From Wyeomyia smithii (Eukaryota > Arthropoda > Insecta > Diptera > Culicidae), in NCBI RefSeq assembly GCF_029784165.1, contig NC_073695.1, positions 142,048,748 to 142,112,747 on the forward strand: a stretch of DNA of 64,000 nucleotides, in the 5' to 3' direction. The notes below the pieces were generated by a model that did not search any database, was not told the DNA's origin, and was given only the letters and a program-made list of their open reading frames with translations. A program made the position numbers and the translations under genes. Shown piece by piece: positions 39,193-50,724 of the stretch. Positions within the stretch are counted from its first letter, which is position 1; each line of letters starts with the position of its first letter.

Positions 39193-41903
39193 CCCGATGA
39201 CTGTTCGTGACGAAAAAGCGGTATTTGGAGCTTGAGACCAAGTTTAAAAGCTTGGCTAAAGCAAAGAAACGCGGATATTGGCGTCGGTTCGTAAACGAGA
39301 CGTCGAGGGAGACATCGATGAGCACTCTTTGGAACACTGCCCGAAAAATGCGAAATCGCGTAACGGTCAACGAAAGCGAGGAGTCTTCAAGTCGGTGGAT
39401 ATTTGATTTTGCCAGGAAAGTATGTCCGGACTCTGTTCCTGCGCAAAACTTTGTTCGCGATACGTCTCCGGGCCACGACGCGATAGAATCACCTTTCACG
39501 ATGGCAGAGTTTTCAGTTGCCCTCCTGTCCTGTAACAATAACGTGCCTGGGTTGGATAGAATCAAATTCAACTTGTTGAATAATCTACCCGGCAATGCCA
39601 AGAGGCGCTTGTTGAACTTGTTTAATAAGTTCCTGGAGCAAAACATTGTACCGCAGGATTGGAGGCAAGTGAAGGTGATCGCCATCCAAAAACCGGGAAA
39701 ACCAGCTTCTGATCACAACTCTTATAGGCCGATTGCAATGCTATCCTGTATCCGGAAATTGATGGAGAAAATGATACTCCGTCGTTTAGACCATTGGGTC
39801 GAATCAAACGGTCTACTATCAGATACTCAATTTGGCTTCCGCCGTGCCAAAGGAACGAATGATTGTCTCGCGTTGCTTTCTACAGATATTCAGCTAACCT
39901 ATGCTCGCAAAGAACAAATGGCATCTGTGTTCTTGGACATTAAGGGGGCTTTTGTTTCCGTTTCTATCGACATTCTCTCGGGCAAACTTCACCGACAAGG
40001 ATTTTCACCAATTTTGAACAATTTTTTGCATAATTTGTTGTCCAAAAAGCATATGCATTTTACGCATGGCGATTTGGCAACGTCTCGTATTAGCTACATG
40101 GGTCTTCCCCAGGGCTCATGCTTGAGCCCCCTTCTTTACAATTTTTATGTGAATGACATTGACGCATGTCTGGCAAATTTATGCACGATAAGACAACTTG
40201 CAGATGACAGCGTGGTCTCTGTTACAGGAGCCAAAGCTGCCGATTTGCAAGGACCATTGCAAGATACCTTGGACAATTTGTCTGCTTGGGCTTTACAGCT
40301 AGGTATCGAATTCTCTCCAGAGAAGACTGAGATAGTAGTTTTTTCTAGGAAGCGCGAGCTCCACTTACAGTTAATGGGAGAAACGATTTCTCAGGTTTTG
40401 GTATATAAATATCTTGGTGTCTGGTTCGATTTTAAAGGCACCTGGGGATGTCACGTTCGGTATTTGATGAAAAAATGTCAACAGCGAGTAAATTTTCTCC
40501 GGACAATTACTGGATCATGGTGGGGCGCCCACCCAGAAGACCTTATAAGGCTTTACCAAACAACGATTTTGTCGGTGCTTGGGTACGGGTGTTTCTGCTT
40601 CCGCTCCGCTGCAAACACCCATTTAATCAAGCTGGAACGATTGCAGTATCGTTGTTTGCGTATTGCCTTAGGTTGCATGCATTCGACCCATACGATGTGT
40701 TTGGAAGTTTTGGCGGGCGTTCCCCCATCAAAAGACCGCTTTTGGAATCTGACTACTCGTATTCTTATCAAATGTGAGGTTTTGAACCCCTTGGTAATTG
40801 AAAATTTCGATAGGCTAGTTGAACTTAATTCTCAAACCCGTTTCATGACTGTGTATTTCAATCACATGTCTCAAAGTATAAATCCTTCCTCATACACTTC
40901 CAATCGTGTCAACTTGTTAGATACTTCTGTTTCTACTGTGTTTTTCGATTCATCCATGATGGAAGAAACTCGTGGAATCCCGGATCATTTACGAGTGCAG
41001 CAGATCCCTAAAATATTTTATAACAAATTGAAAAACATCAACTGCGACAATGCGTTTTATACTGATGGATCACTTATCAACGGGTCCACTGGCTTCGGTA
41101 TCTTCGACAATAATTTAACCGTCTCCTACAAGCTCGATAATCCTGCTTCTGTTTACGTCGCAGAATTGGCTGCAATTCAGTATACCTTAGGGATTATTGA
41201 AAAAATGCCCACGGACCATTACTTCATCTTTACGGACAGTCTCAGTTCTATTGAGGCTCTCCGATAGATGAAGGATGTAAGGCACTCTCCGTATTTCCTG
41301 GGGAAAATACGGGAACATCTGGGTGCTTTATCCGAAAAATCTTCTCAGATTACCTTAGTGTGGGTCCCTTCTCATTGTTCCATTCCGGGCAATGAGAAAG
41401 CTAACACTTTGGCTAAGGTGGGCGCAACAAACGGTGATATTTACAACAGACCAATTGCCCACAATGAATTTTTAAAATTTCCACGTCAGAATACACTTAT
41501 CAACTGGCAGGCCTCGTGGGATAAGGGAGAACTGGGGAGGTGGCTACACAGCATCATCCCCAAGGTTTCCACCAAACTTTGGTTTCGTGGGTTGGATGTA
41601 GGACGAGATTTCATTCGCATGATGTCTCGGATTATGTCCAACCACTACGGGTTAGATGCACATCTCCTGCGTATTGGGCTGGCGAGCAGTAATCATTGCG
41701 TTTGTGGATTGGGGTACCAAGACATTGAACACGTGGTTTGGGTGTGTGCTGAATACCGCGGCGCCAGATCTTTACTTTTGGATACCCTCAGGGCCCGAGG
41801 AATACAGCCCTATGTGTCAGTTCGTGATGTCCTCGCTCAGCGAAACTTGCCATACATGCTACTTGTTTATAGCTATTTGAAGAGCATCAAGGTGCCCATT
41901 TAA
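39193..41903 (+). pseudogene. I-clade LINE ORF2, RT and RNase H part
   Basis: The frame runs from the CR1-like insertion edge. KAKKRGYWRRFVNETS is followed by RT blocks: VIAIQKPGKPASDHNSYRPI, FGFRRAKGTNDCLAL, VFLDIKGAFVSV, MGLPQGSCLSPLLYNFYVND and RQLADDSVVS (LADD in place of YADD). Next comes an RNase H with FYTDGSLINGSTGFG, ELAAIQ and FTDSLSSIEALR. An in-frame TAG (41,265-41,267) cuts the ORF there. The same frame continues to 41,903 with WVPSHCSIPGNEKANTLAK, where Asn stands in for the usual last catalytic Asp. A C-terminal HCVCG...HVVWVC zinc motif follows. RT motifs look intact over 686 codons. The nonsense codon, the Asn and the upstream insertions make it inactive. Confidence 0.9.
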
Positions 41904-42110
41904 CAGCGAAACGAATCTCGGATAAAAAAAAAAACCATGTTAGTTTTAGTAATAGATTTAGTTTCAGCTCGTAGTCGGCAGTGAGGATAAAAAATTTGCC
42001 TTTAGATTATAAGATATTTTAGACCATAAGGCATTAGATTTAATTGGCTCCGTAAAACATTAATTTGTATTGTGCCGTGTCAAATAAATGTTGTGTGAAA
42101 AAAAAATAAA

Positions 42111-43272
42111 TAGAAATACACTGCCCCTGTTTACATAGTTGACGTAAGAGCCAAAATGACCAAAATGCACTTTTTCGTTGATTCAGCTTCCTTTCCCTAA
42201 GATACATACACTACAAATGAAAAGAAAACTATTTTGTTCTAAAACTTTTGAGAAATATTGGAAAAACGTTTTGGCGTAACTGCCAATTGGTTGCAAAAAC
42301 TGGCGTCACTCCATACAAGGTGCAATTGTCTATGTTAAGTCGTTTTACTCGACTGTTTAACTACTGTCTGTTTGTCTAAGTTAAGTCGTTTAATTCGACA
42401 AATATTCCATGGAAAGGGGAAACGGGGAAAGGGGGATTAAATTCTTGTATTGTATATCAATATTTTTACAAACACTCAGCCTAAGGAAGGTCTAAAGTCA
42501 CCGTGTCCTTTCCTCCTACTTGTGGATATTTGCATCAGATGAAATAATTCAAACGTGTGTGTATATTACGGTGGGTGAATTTCATCGATTTGCCAGAACG
42601 TTTTTATGGTTCTACTTGGGGCCCCAAACAATCCAGACACTACCTAAAGTAGATTGATCGATAATTCTCTAAGAAAAAATATGCGAAAAAATTTTCCTAT
42701 ACTAATTTTCATACAAATTCATGTGCATGCATATATAACGCACCAATCAGAGGCACGAGTAATCCATATTCGGCAGGTTTAGCATTGTCTGGGGGCCTAA
42801 ATTGAACAAAACAACAGTTTGTTCTGGCTCTGTGCTGTCAAGTTTGCATTTTTCCTTGTAACGATTACCCACCTTAGCGTAAATGTTTTTGTGCATGTGT
42901 TTGTGTGTGGGTTTGTATGTGTGTTTGTGCGTATTTGTCTAATTGAAACTGCCGATGGACAATAACTGACGTTTGATCGAAACACGATTGATAAAACTAA
43001 TTCAACTGCGAGGCAGATTAGGAAGTAGTCAAGTTTTTACGCCAAGCTATGCGAACAATCTACGAGAAAAATGCATGTTTATTCGCATTAACTGGCGTAG
43101 TGGTTTTTCTGGATTAATTACCATGGGCAGACTCGTATAACCCATGGGGCCTCTATTCAAACATCAATCTTCATAAAATTGACAGACTATTTTGTTGAAA
43201 TTGTATATCAATACTATTATTTGGGCTAAAATAACAAAAACGCGTTTTTCTCGCAATGATGGTATTAGTATT
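42111..43272. other. Unassigned noncoding stretch
   Basis: Contains a short GT-rich tract (42,890-42,935). I see no gene and no clear repeat structure. Confidence 0.5.
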
Positions 43273-43680
43273 GCCTTTCTCCTAGAAAGGTATAGCAATC
43301 ACTTGCAAAACCGAAAGTATAAAAGTGCTCCAAAGGGCCGAATGGCATATATCACTCGACTCAGCTCGACGAGCTGAGCATTTTCTGTATGTGTGTGTGT
43401 GTTTGTGCAGATTTTTATCCTCACTCACTTTTCTCAGAGATGGCTGAACCGATTTTCATGTCTTGTTGTCCCACGAGACCCTATTGAATTTTATTGTAAT
43501 CGGATTTTTAGTTTCGTGGTTCATGAACCATCATTATCTCGAAAACTACACAACCAATTTGAACAAAATTGATCTCAAATGAACGGGCTACCTGAAATAC
43601 CCTTAACTTTTGAATTTTATAGAGATTGAACTTGTGGTTCAAAAGTTATAAAAAAATCCCAAATTAATCCACGTAGCGGT
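43273..43680 (+). repeat. Interspersed mosquito repeat, partial copy
   Basis: Starts TTGCCTTTCTCCTAGAAAGG like the copy at 11,785 and includes TCACTTTTCTCAGAGATGGCT. It ends about 400 bp in, next to an inverse copy of the same family. Confidence 0.75.
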
Positions 43681-43689
43681 CAGACTCAG

Positions 43690-44475
43690 CCTTTCTCATT
43701 CAAACTTATTATTTGTAAAAATATATTTACATGAATGCTTAAATCCAATAAAGGATTATTCACTGATTGGGTTCTTAAATATTGATGTTCTAATTGAAGT
43801 ATAAAATATGAAATTTTACGTAATGTTAGTGCTTAAGAAATAGCAAAATAAAAGAAATGACTCTTAATTTAAAACAATTTCAATTTAATCACGAGCGATA
43901 CCGGGAACGTTCAAATAGTACGATACCGCATTTAAATCATGTTGAGGCCATATATACTGATCAAAGCAGGTGTAGTGTTGAATAGTCTATAAATTTCTTT
44001 CCTTTCCAAAACTTTCGAACAGCATATCAAATTCTTATGAAGTTTGTTATTTGTAAGTTTGAGAGATGACTCGTTTGTATGACACTAGTTATGTTCATAT
44101 AAGTCATGTAATACTTGAGATAATAGACTTTCGTTGTTTTAACAATTTGATACATAACGGTTGCTTAAGTTTGATTACAATCAAATGAAAAGGGAACGTA
44201 TAGGGCAGCCACACTTTGAAACTACGTGTACAATCATAATTCATCAGTTAACCCTTAACTAGCCCGTTCATCTGATATCAATATTGTTCAAATCGGTTGT
44301 GTAGTTTCTAAAGTAATGAAGTTTCGTGATTTTCACATTTCGATACATTACAGACGAAGTTACATTCCAATTACAGCAAAATTCAATAGAGTGTTATGAG
44401 GCAGCTAGACCTTTCATTTGATACTAATTCTGTGGAAATCGGGTCAACCATCTCTGAGAAAAGTGAGTGAGCCCA
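43690..44475 (-). repeat. Interspersed mosquito repeat, inverse copy, left part
   Basis: This is the reverse complement of the end of copy 1 (e.g. ATCACGAGCGATACCGGGAA near 43,898, inverse of the block near 12,970). It is interrupted at 44,475 by the LTR element and continues at 51,172-51,840. Confidence 0.8.
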
Positions 44476-44922
44476 TGTAGTATGAAATATTTGAGTTGCA
44501 TATTGCAAACAGATGTGGCATAGCAACCTTCAATTCTATCGTTGAGGTCTCGCAGCGTGAGCAATAACGCTTGGGTTCAATTGCCTATGTTAGAACCACC
44601 AACGATGCAAGTTCACAGGCTCAGCCTCGACCGTACTCAAATTACAGCATTTCCATATTTCACGACGGGTTGACAACCGTCATAAAATTCAAGTACACAT
44701 GCCTGTTACCAGGTACCTCCAATTCTCTCTCTTTCTTGAGAGACACTCTCGTCTCTCTATTTTCCAATTATGTATTTTGACTAGCATTAAGTTCGATTTA
44801 GTGATATTGAAATAAACTCATGCATTCGTAACCAGTACTTGATGGCGTAAAGTCCTCATTCAGAAACAAGTCCCTAAGTTGGGGTTAATCATCATCCACA
44901 GTCTAACTGGGTAATAACTACA
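44476..44922 (+). repeat. 5' LTR of the 412/mdg1-like element
   Basis: 447 bp, TGTAGTATG...AACTACA, with an AATAAA signal at 44,811-44,816. Appears identical to the 3' LTR. Short frames inside both LTRs are not genes. Confidence 0.95.
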
Positions 44923-45013
44923 TGGCGACCGTGACAGGACTCGAACCTGCAATCTTCGGATTCCCTAAGTTGGGGTTAATCATCATCCACAGTCTAACTG
45001 GGTAATAACTACA
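44923..45013 (+). other. tRNA-Arg-derived 39-mer plus repeated 52-bp LTR end
   Basis: 44,923-44,961 starts TGGCGACCGTGACAGGAC and is the reverse complement of 39 nt from the 3' end (CCA included) of a tRNA-Arg(UCG)-type tRNA. That is far more than an 18 nt primer-binding site. 44,962-45,013 then repeats the last 52 bp of the LTR (44,871-44,922). A second, imperfect primer-like sequence TGGCTGACCGTAACTCGG follows at 45,014. Confidence 0.85.
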
Positions 45014-45152
45014 TGGCTGACCGTAACTCGGAACAAGAGACCTGTAATTATTGCAGTAACTCAATTGATTTGATCTGAGTGGTAAATTGAATTTACCAAT
45101 AGTGCTAGTGCCTGTGTAAAAACCAGTCAAGTTATCAACTGTGCAAGATAAA

Positions 45153-45386
45153 ATGGGCAACTCCAAGTCAAAAGACACCGAAATTAACGGAGACCCTCAA
45201 GTGCAAGTACTGAATCAATTACAAGTACACGAAGAACTACATAGCAGCCACGATACAAAACTCAACATAATCCTGGCTTTGTTAATAGTGCAGTTTGCCG
45301 TTATGGTGTATAAGCTCTTCAGGGAGCACACAAAAAAGCAGGCTTTGAAAGCAGCCAAAAGCATGGCTTCAATCAATCACGTATGA
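45153..45386 (+). CDS. Small ORF upstream of gag: predicted myristoylated, single-membrane-segment protein
   Basis: ATG at 45,153 gives 77 residues. The N-terminus MGNSKSKD fits the N-myristoylation pattern MGxxxS, with following lysines. A Gln/Glu-rich helical stretch (QVQVLNQLQVHEELH) leads to a hydrophobic segment at about residues 37-55 (LNIILALLIVQFAVMVY), then a basic tail (KLFREHTKKQALKAAKS). It lies in the leader between the LTR junction and gag, as its own cistron in another frame. I do not recognise a named family. The combination suggests a membrane-associated accessory protein. A similar small ORF occurs at 24,652. Expression is unproven. Confidence 0.55.
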   Translation: MGNSKSKDTEINGDPQVQVLNQLQVHEELHSSHDTKLNIILALLIVQFAVMVYKLFREHTKKQALKAAKSMASINHV

Positions 45387-45668
45387 AGCTCTTCTAGTGA
45401 TTTGAACAATCAATGGTAAATCTGACTTTTACGTGACTTTCATGTTAGGGAACAGTGCAAAAAAATGTGAAGAAAAAAGCAAACACATAATACAACAAAA
45501 AAACGGAACAGCGAGGAACAACACGATCGACAGCAGAGCGAGCGACAGCAGCAGAGCAAAACGAACCCGTAGGAACGGTTACCAGCGAGCGGCGATTTCC
45601 AACGACGACATGCAGATGACGATTTCAAATCGTAAGTTACCGTAAATGGAGATTTTTTTTTTAATTAG

Positions 45669-46972
45669 ATGGATTTTGAAGTTGATAACATAAGAGTTCA
45701 AAACGGAATAAGAGAACTAACTCGAATACTTAATAATCTAAAAAAAGCCCCCTATAGGAATTTTAAAAAAGATACATTGCTGAAAAAAATAACATATTCT
45801 AGGGAACTTTTTAAAAATATAGAAAAACGCTAATTAAAATCGAAAGTGTAACTCTTCCGGACACTTTAAACTTCTATATAAAATCATCCAGACAAACTTT
45901 TCTTGAAATTAAAGATCTAATCGAGGCAAAATTACCTTTTGCGAAAAATAGCCATTCATTTAAATCAATAGTGTTGGCAGTTCTATTTTGCATAGAAGTG
46001 AGTAGAGCTAGCAGAAAAATAATAATAATGCCGTCAGTAGATATAAAACTGGGCACCGCATTGGTTAATACCTATGCCGGTTCACCAGCGCAATTAAATG
46101 CATTTATCGACGCGGTCACATTATTTGCTGACACCGTCGAGGCAGAGTTTGAGGCCGCAACAGCTGCACAAAAAGTAACAGCGCAAAACACAGTGGTCCG
46201 TTTTATTAAAACGAGGCTTACCGGTGTAGCGCGACAAGCGATTGGAGAACTAAATGAGCTCCAACAAATACTCAACGCTATAAAACTTCGATGTGCCTCA
46301 AAAGCAACATCAGATGCAATTCTGGCCAAACTAAAAATAACAAAACAGAATTCAACCTCCGAACAATTTTGCGACGCGGTTGAAAAATTAACAAACGATC
46401 TGAGATCTACCTACCTCACTGAAGGAATCCCTCCAGACACAGCCGAAAAGATAGCTACGAAACGAGGAGTGGAAACATTGATAAATGGTATAAAAAACCA
46501 AGATACAAAGTTAATCCTGAAAGCAGGAAACTTTGAAAAAATCAATGATGCAGTTCAAAAACTGCAAGAAAATGACTCTTCAGAGTCATTGCAACAAAAA
46601 CATATTTTCCATGCAACACAGAGAGGTCATGGAAGACACAGATACCAACGTGGTCAGAGCGGACGAGGATATGGTCCTCGAGGTAGAAACACATATAATA
46701 ATAGTGGACGCTATAACAATAACCGCAATTTTAATCAGTACAATAATAACGGTTACAGAACTGGTAACAACAATAATTGGCGTGGTAGAGGTAACCAGCA
46801 ATCCTACTATCGAAATCAGGGAGCTGGACAGCAAATTTATTACGCAAATCAGAACCAGGGAAACGTCCAGATCCCCCAACAGCAACAACAAATTGGGGGA
46901 ATACTTCCGAACCAACAAATACAGCAACAAAATCAACCTGTGCGTCTAGCCCAAATAGTGCAGCGCCAGTAA
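45669..46972 (+). pseudogene. gag: Gag of the 412/mdg1-like element, N-terminal frameshift
   Basis: An ATG at 45,669 opens 54 codons ending in TAA at 45,831. The next frame is open from upstream of that point to 46,972, so the two parts look like one gag disrupted by a 1 nt change in the A-run near 45,823-45,827. Without the 5' part, the first ATG in the main frame is at 46,028 (MPSVDIKLGTALVNTYAG). The capsid-like helical region spans about 230 residues. The C-terminal 110 residues are rich in Asn, Gln, Gly, Arg and Tyr, with no CCHC knuckle, as in other 412/mdg1-type Gag proteins. Gag ends CGCCAGTAA, and pol is in the -1 frame across it. Confidence 0.8.
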
Positions 46973-49900
46973 AACCTACGAAACAATTCTTTGCAATTAA
47001 TTCAACCTGTAGTAATTTTGTGGTCCTGAAGCTAGATTTTCTCGACTCAGAATGCACTTTACTAGTGGATTCTGGTGCTGAAATATCTATTTTCAAAACA
47101 AACAGAATTAATCCAGCAACAATTGTTGACACCAATGACCAATGTTCTGTTTCAGGAATAAATGACTATGCAGTACCTACTTTAGGTACCGCACTTACCT
47201 ACATTACTTTACAAAATCAAAATAAAATTGGTCATAAATTTCATCTAGTTGACCATCCTTTACCGATCCCTACCGACGGAATACTCGGTAGAGACTTTTT
47301 ATGCAAGTACCATTGTACTATTGTTTATGATACCTGGATTCTGACAGGTAGAAATAAATCTGAAAACTTTGAATTTCCCATTCATGACAGCATCGAGGGC
47401 AACATTTTTATCCCACCTCGTTGCGAAGTGTTTAGACAGGTCAATATTGGAAGCACGACTAGTACATATTTAGTAAAATCTAACGAAATTAAACCAGGAG
47501 TATTCGTCGCAAACTCTTTAGTAAATTCAAAAAATTCAATTTTAAAATTCTTAAATACTACCGACAAAATGGTAGCTATTAGCAGAAATTTTCAAAATCA
47601 TTTGACCGATATCGAGAACTACGACGTTTATACTTTCAATAAGCATAATGAAAATGTAGAAAAACGACAAAAACAATTGATCTCGGAATTACAACTGGAT
47701 CAAACACCGCGAGAACTAAATTCAAAAGTCATTGAATTATGTAAGGGGTATGACGATATATTCGCCCTAAAGACTGATAACTTAACGAGTAACAATTTTT
47801 ATAAACAGGGAATCGAGCTCATTGACAACTCGCCTGTTTACATTAAAAATTATAGACTTCCTGAAGTTCATCGGGAAGAAATTAAAATCCAAGTTGACAA
47901 AATGTTGAAGGAAGATATCATACAACCATCGTTATCCCCTTACAACTCACCCATTCTAGTTGTTCCCAAGAAGTCTGCGACAAATGACAAAAAATGGCGT
48001 CTTGTCGTAGATTTCAGACAATTGAATAAAAAGATTCTAGGGGATAAATTTCCTCTCCCTAGAATCGATGATATTTTAGATCAACTAGGTAGAGCTAAAT
48101 ATTTCTCTACTCTAGATTTGATGTCCGGATTTCATCAAATAGAAATTGATGATAATTCGAAGAAATATACAGCCTTCTCCACTGATTCAGGCCATTACGA
48201 GTTTAAAAGACTTCCATTTGGTCTGAATATATCTCCTAACAGTTTCCAAAGGATGATGACCATAGCATTGAGTGGTCTCCCTGCGGACTGTGCGTTTTTA
48301 TACATCGATGACATTATTGTCATTGGATGTTCCGTTACACATCACTTACAAAATTTAAAGCTTGTTTTCGATAAACTTCGCCAACGAAATCTGAAGCTAA
48401 ACCCAGCGAAGTGTAACTTCTTTTGCTCTGATGTGACCTATCTTGGTCACCATATTTCCAATGAGGGGATACAACCCGATAAATCTAAATTTTCAGCAAT
48501 CAAAGACTTCCCAGTTCCTCAGAACGCAGACGACGTAAGAAGATTCGTCGCCTTTTGTAATTATTATAGGCGTTTTATACCCTATTTTGCAGAAATAGTA
48601 CATCCTCTAAACAATTTATTAAGAAAAAATGTAAAATTTGAATGGTCAGAAGATTGTGGAAATTCTTTTGAAATTTTAAAACACAAATTAATTTCTCCAC
48701 AAATTTTGAAATTTCCTGACTTCAGAAAACCTTTTATTTTAAGCACGGATGCATCCCAAATAGCTTGTGGCGCAGTGCTTACTCAACAATATGACGACAT
48801 TTACTTGCCAGTGGCATTTGCAAGTAAATCCTTTACTAAGGGTGAACGCAATAAGTCCACCATAGAACAGGAGTTGATTGCAATCCACTGGGCAATCACC
48901 TATTTTCGACCATACCTGTATGGAAGACGGTTTACAGTGAAAACTGATCACCGCCCATTGGTATACCTTTTTACGATGAAAAATCCTTCCTCTAGATTGA
49001 CTAGAATTCGAGTGGATTTGGAAAAGTTTGATTTCAGCATTGAACACGTCGAAGGAAAGCTAAATATCGGCGCCGACGCACTTTCACGTGTAATTGTTGA
49101 CTCAGATGAACTAAAATCTATCTCTGTTTTACCAACACAGACAAGGTCTATGACAAGAAGTAAAGCCAATAACGACACTGAAATTCGAAACCCTGAGACT
49201 GATCACCCTAGGGCATACGACTCGGTAAATAATATTGACGCTTTTAATCTCCCGAAACTAGTTTTGAAAATAAATGAAACCACACCAACTTTGACAATGG
49301 ATATATATGATAAAAAAATGAAAAAGAATCTTGCTCAAGCGCAACTTTCTGAAAATAAGTGCAAGGAAATACAAGATGTCAAAGAAATAATTGACATAAT
49401 TAATGTGATGGCCACACGTTTAAATATAAAAAGATTAGCAATTGCAAGAAACAGTGTTATTTTTTCGAAAATCAACTCTGAAAATTTTAAAGCGCTATAT
49501 AATAAATCACTAAATGAAGTAGACCTAGTAGTCTACACACCAGCACAAATTATAACAAACAAAACTGACATCGACAAAATAATTCTTGAAAGTCACACGT
49601 CTCCTCTAGGTGGACATGTTGGAACCACAAGATTATTAAATAAACTACGAACGACATATTACTGGAAAAACATGCGAAAAACTATCAACCAGTTCGTTAA
49701 AAACTGCATTGATTGTAAAAGAAATAAACACACGATACATACGAGGGAAAAATTTACTGAAACAACTACTCCCAGTAAAGCATTCAACCTTGTATCTATT
49801 GATACAATAGGTCCTATGACAAAAACCATAAACGGGAATAGATACGCCTTGACGTTACAATGTGATCTCACAAAGTACGTTATTGCCGTACCTATACCCG

Positions 49901-50598
49901 ATAAGCAAGCACAAACTCTTGCGAAAGCATTCGTAGATCATTTTATACTTATATTCGGATGCCCAATTTTGATAAAAACAGATTTAGGAACGGAATACAA
50001 GAACGAACTGTTCCAAAATATATGTCTATTACTTTCAATTAATCACAATTTTTCTACAGCCTACCACCCGCAAACAATAGGTGGCTTAGAACGCAATCAT
50101 CGATGCCTTAATGAATATTTACGACAATTTATTAGTGAGCAACAAGATGATTGGGATTCTTGGCTTAAATACTATACTTTCTGCTATAATACTACTCCCA
50201 ACACTGAGCATAATTACACACCATATGAATTGGTCTTTGGAAATTTGGCAAATTATCCTCAAAGATTAGCAAATCCCGAGAAAATAGATCCAATATATAA
50301 TTACGATAGTTATTATACCGAACTTAATTACAGACTACAATACGCAGCAAGTAAGGCTAGAGAATTATTAATAAAATCCAAACAAAAAAGAATTACAAAA
50401 CAATCAGCAACAGCAAAACCTACAGATATCTCAATCGGAGAAAAAATACTACTAAAATCTGAAAATAATAGAAAACTAGATATGGTATACAATGGCCCAC
50501 ACGAGGTAATATCAATTAATCACCCAAATATAACAATAAAAAATTGTATCACAAACGGACAAAAAACAGTACATAAGAACCGAATAATTAAACTATAA
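46973..50598 (+). CDS. pol: Pol polyprotein (protease-RT-RNase H-integrase) of the 412/mdg1-like element
   Basis: The frame is open from within the end of gag (-1 relative to it) to a TAA at 50,598. The annotated GTG at 47,020 is only the first permissive codon, so translation probably comes from a Gag-Pol frameshift. Domains in order: protease LLVDSGAEISIF (near 47,070); RT with WRLVVDFRQLNKK and FLYIDDIIVIG (near 48,300); RNase H with STDASQIACGAVLTQ, EQELIAIHWAI and TDHRPLVYLF; integrase zinc domain H-x-GGHVGTTRLL and CIDCKRNK; and a DDE core in SIDTIGPM, IKTDLGTEYKNEL and GGLERNHRCLNEY. All key catalytic residues are present over about 1,200 codons with no stops. No chromodomain is seen. 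Looks intact. Confidence 0.95.
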
Positions 50599-50712
50599 CG
50601 TAACATTGAAAACGATATCAAACCATTATTATATAACTAGATTTAAAATTTGAAGGTATTTGGTAACATTTTATGATTTAAAAATGATTTCCCTACGCTC
50701 ATCAGTTTTCAT

Positions 50713-50724
50713 AAAAGGGGAAGA
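50713..50724 (+). promoter_or_regulatory. Polypurine tract
   Basis: AAAAGGGGAAGA directly precedes the 3' LTR, as expected for the plus-strand primer. Confidence 0.85.

Larger units (their letters stand above)
25960..42110 (+). mobile_element. I-clade LINE, split by nested insertions and a tandem duplication
   Basis: Plus-strand order: GC-balanced 5' UTR (from about 25,960), ORF1 (26,367-27,728), ORF2 endonuclease (27,721-28,359), interruption by a CACAGTG-ended element (28,365-30,930), more ORF2 (30,936-31,282), a CR1-like LINE plus tandem duplication, then ORF2 RT and RNase H (39,193-41,903), and an A-rich end near 42,110. The three-knuckle ORF1, APE endonuclease, RT and C-terminal RNase H are the I-clade layout. 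The 5' start and target-site duplication are not established. Confidence 0.85.

Noticed and set aside
44571..44780. 69-codon ORF found twice (also at 50,820)
   Set aside because: It lies inside both LTRs and has no coding features.
44923..44961. A tRNA-Arg gene
   Set aside because: Only the 3' 39 nt are present, in antisense, with the CCA end included (not genome-encoded in eukaryotic tRNA genes), directly after an LTR. It is a reverse-transcribed primer remnant.
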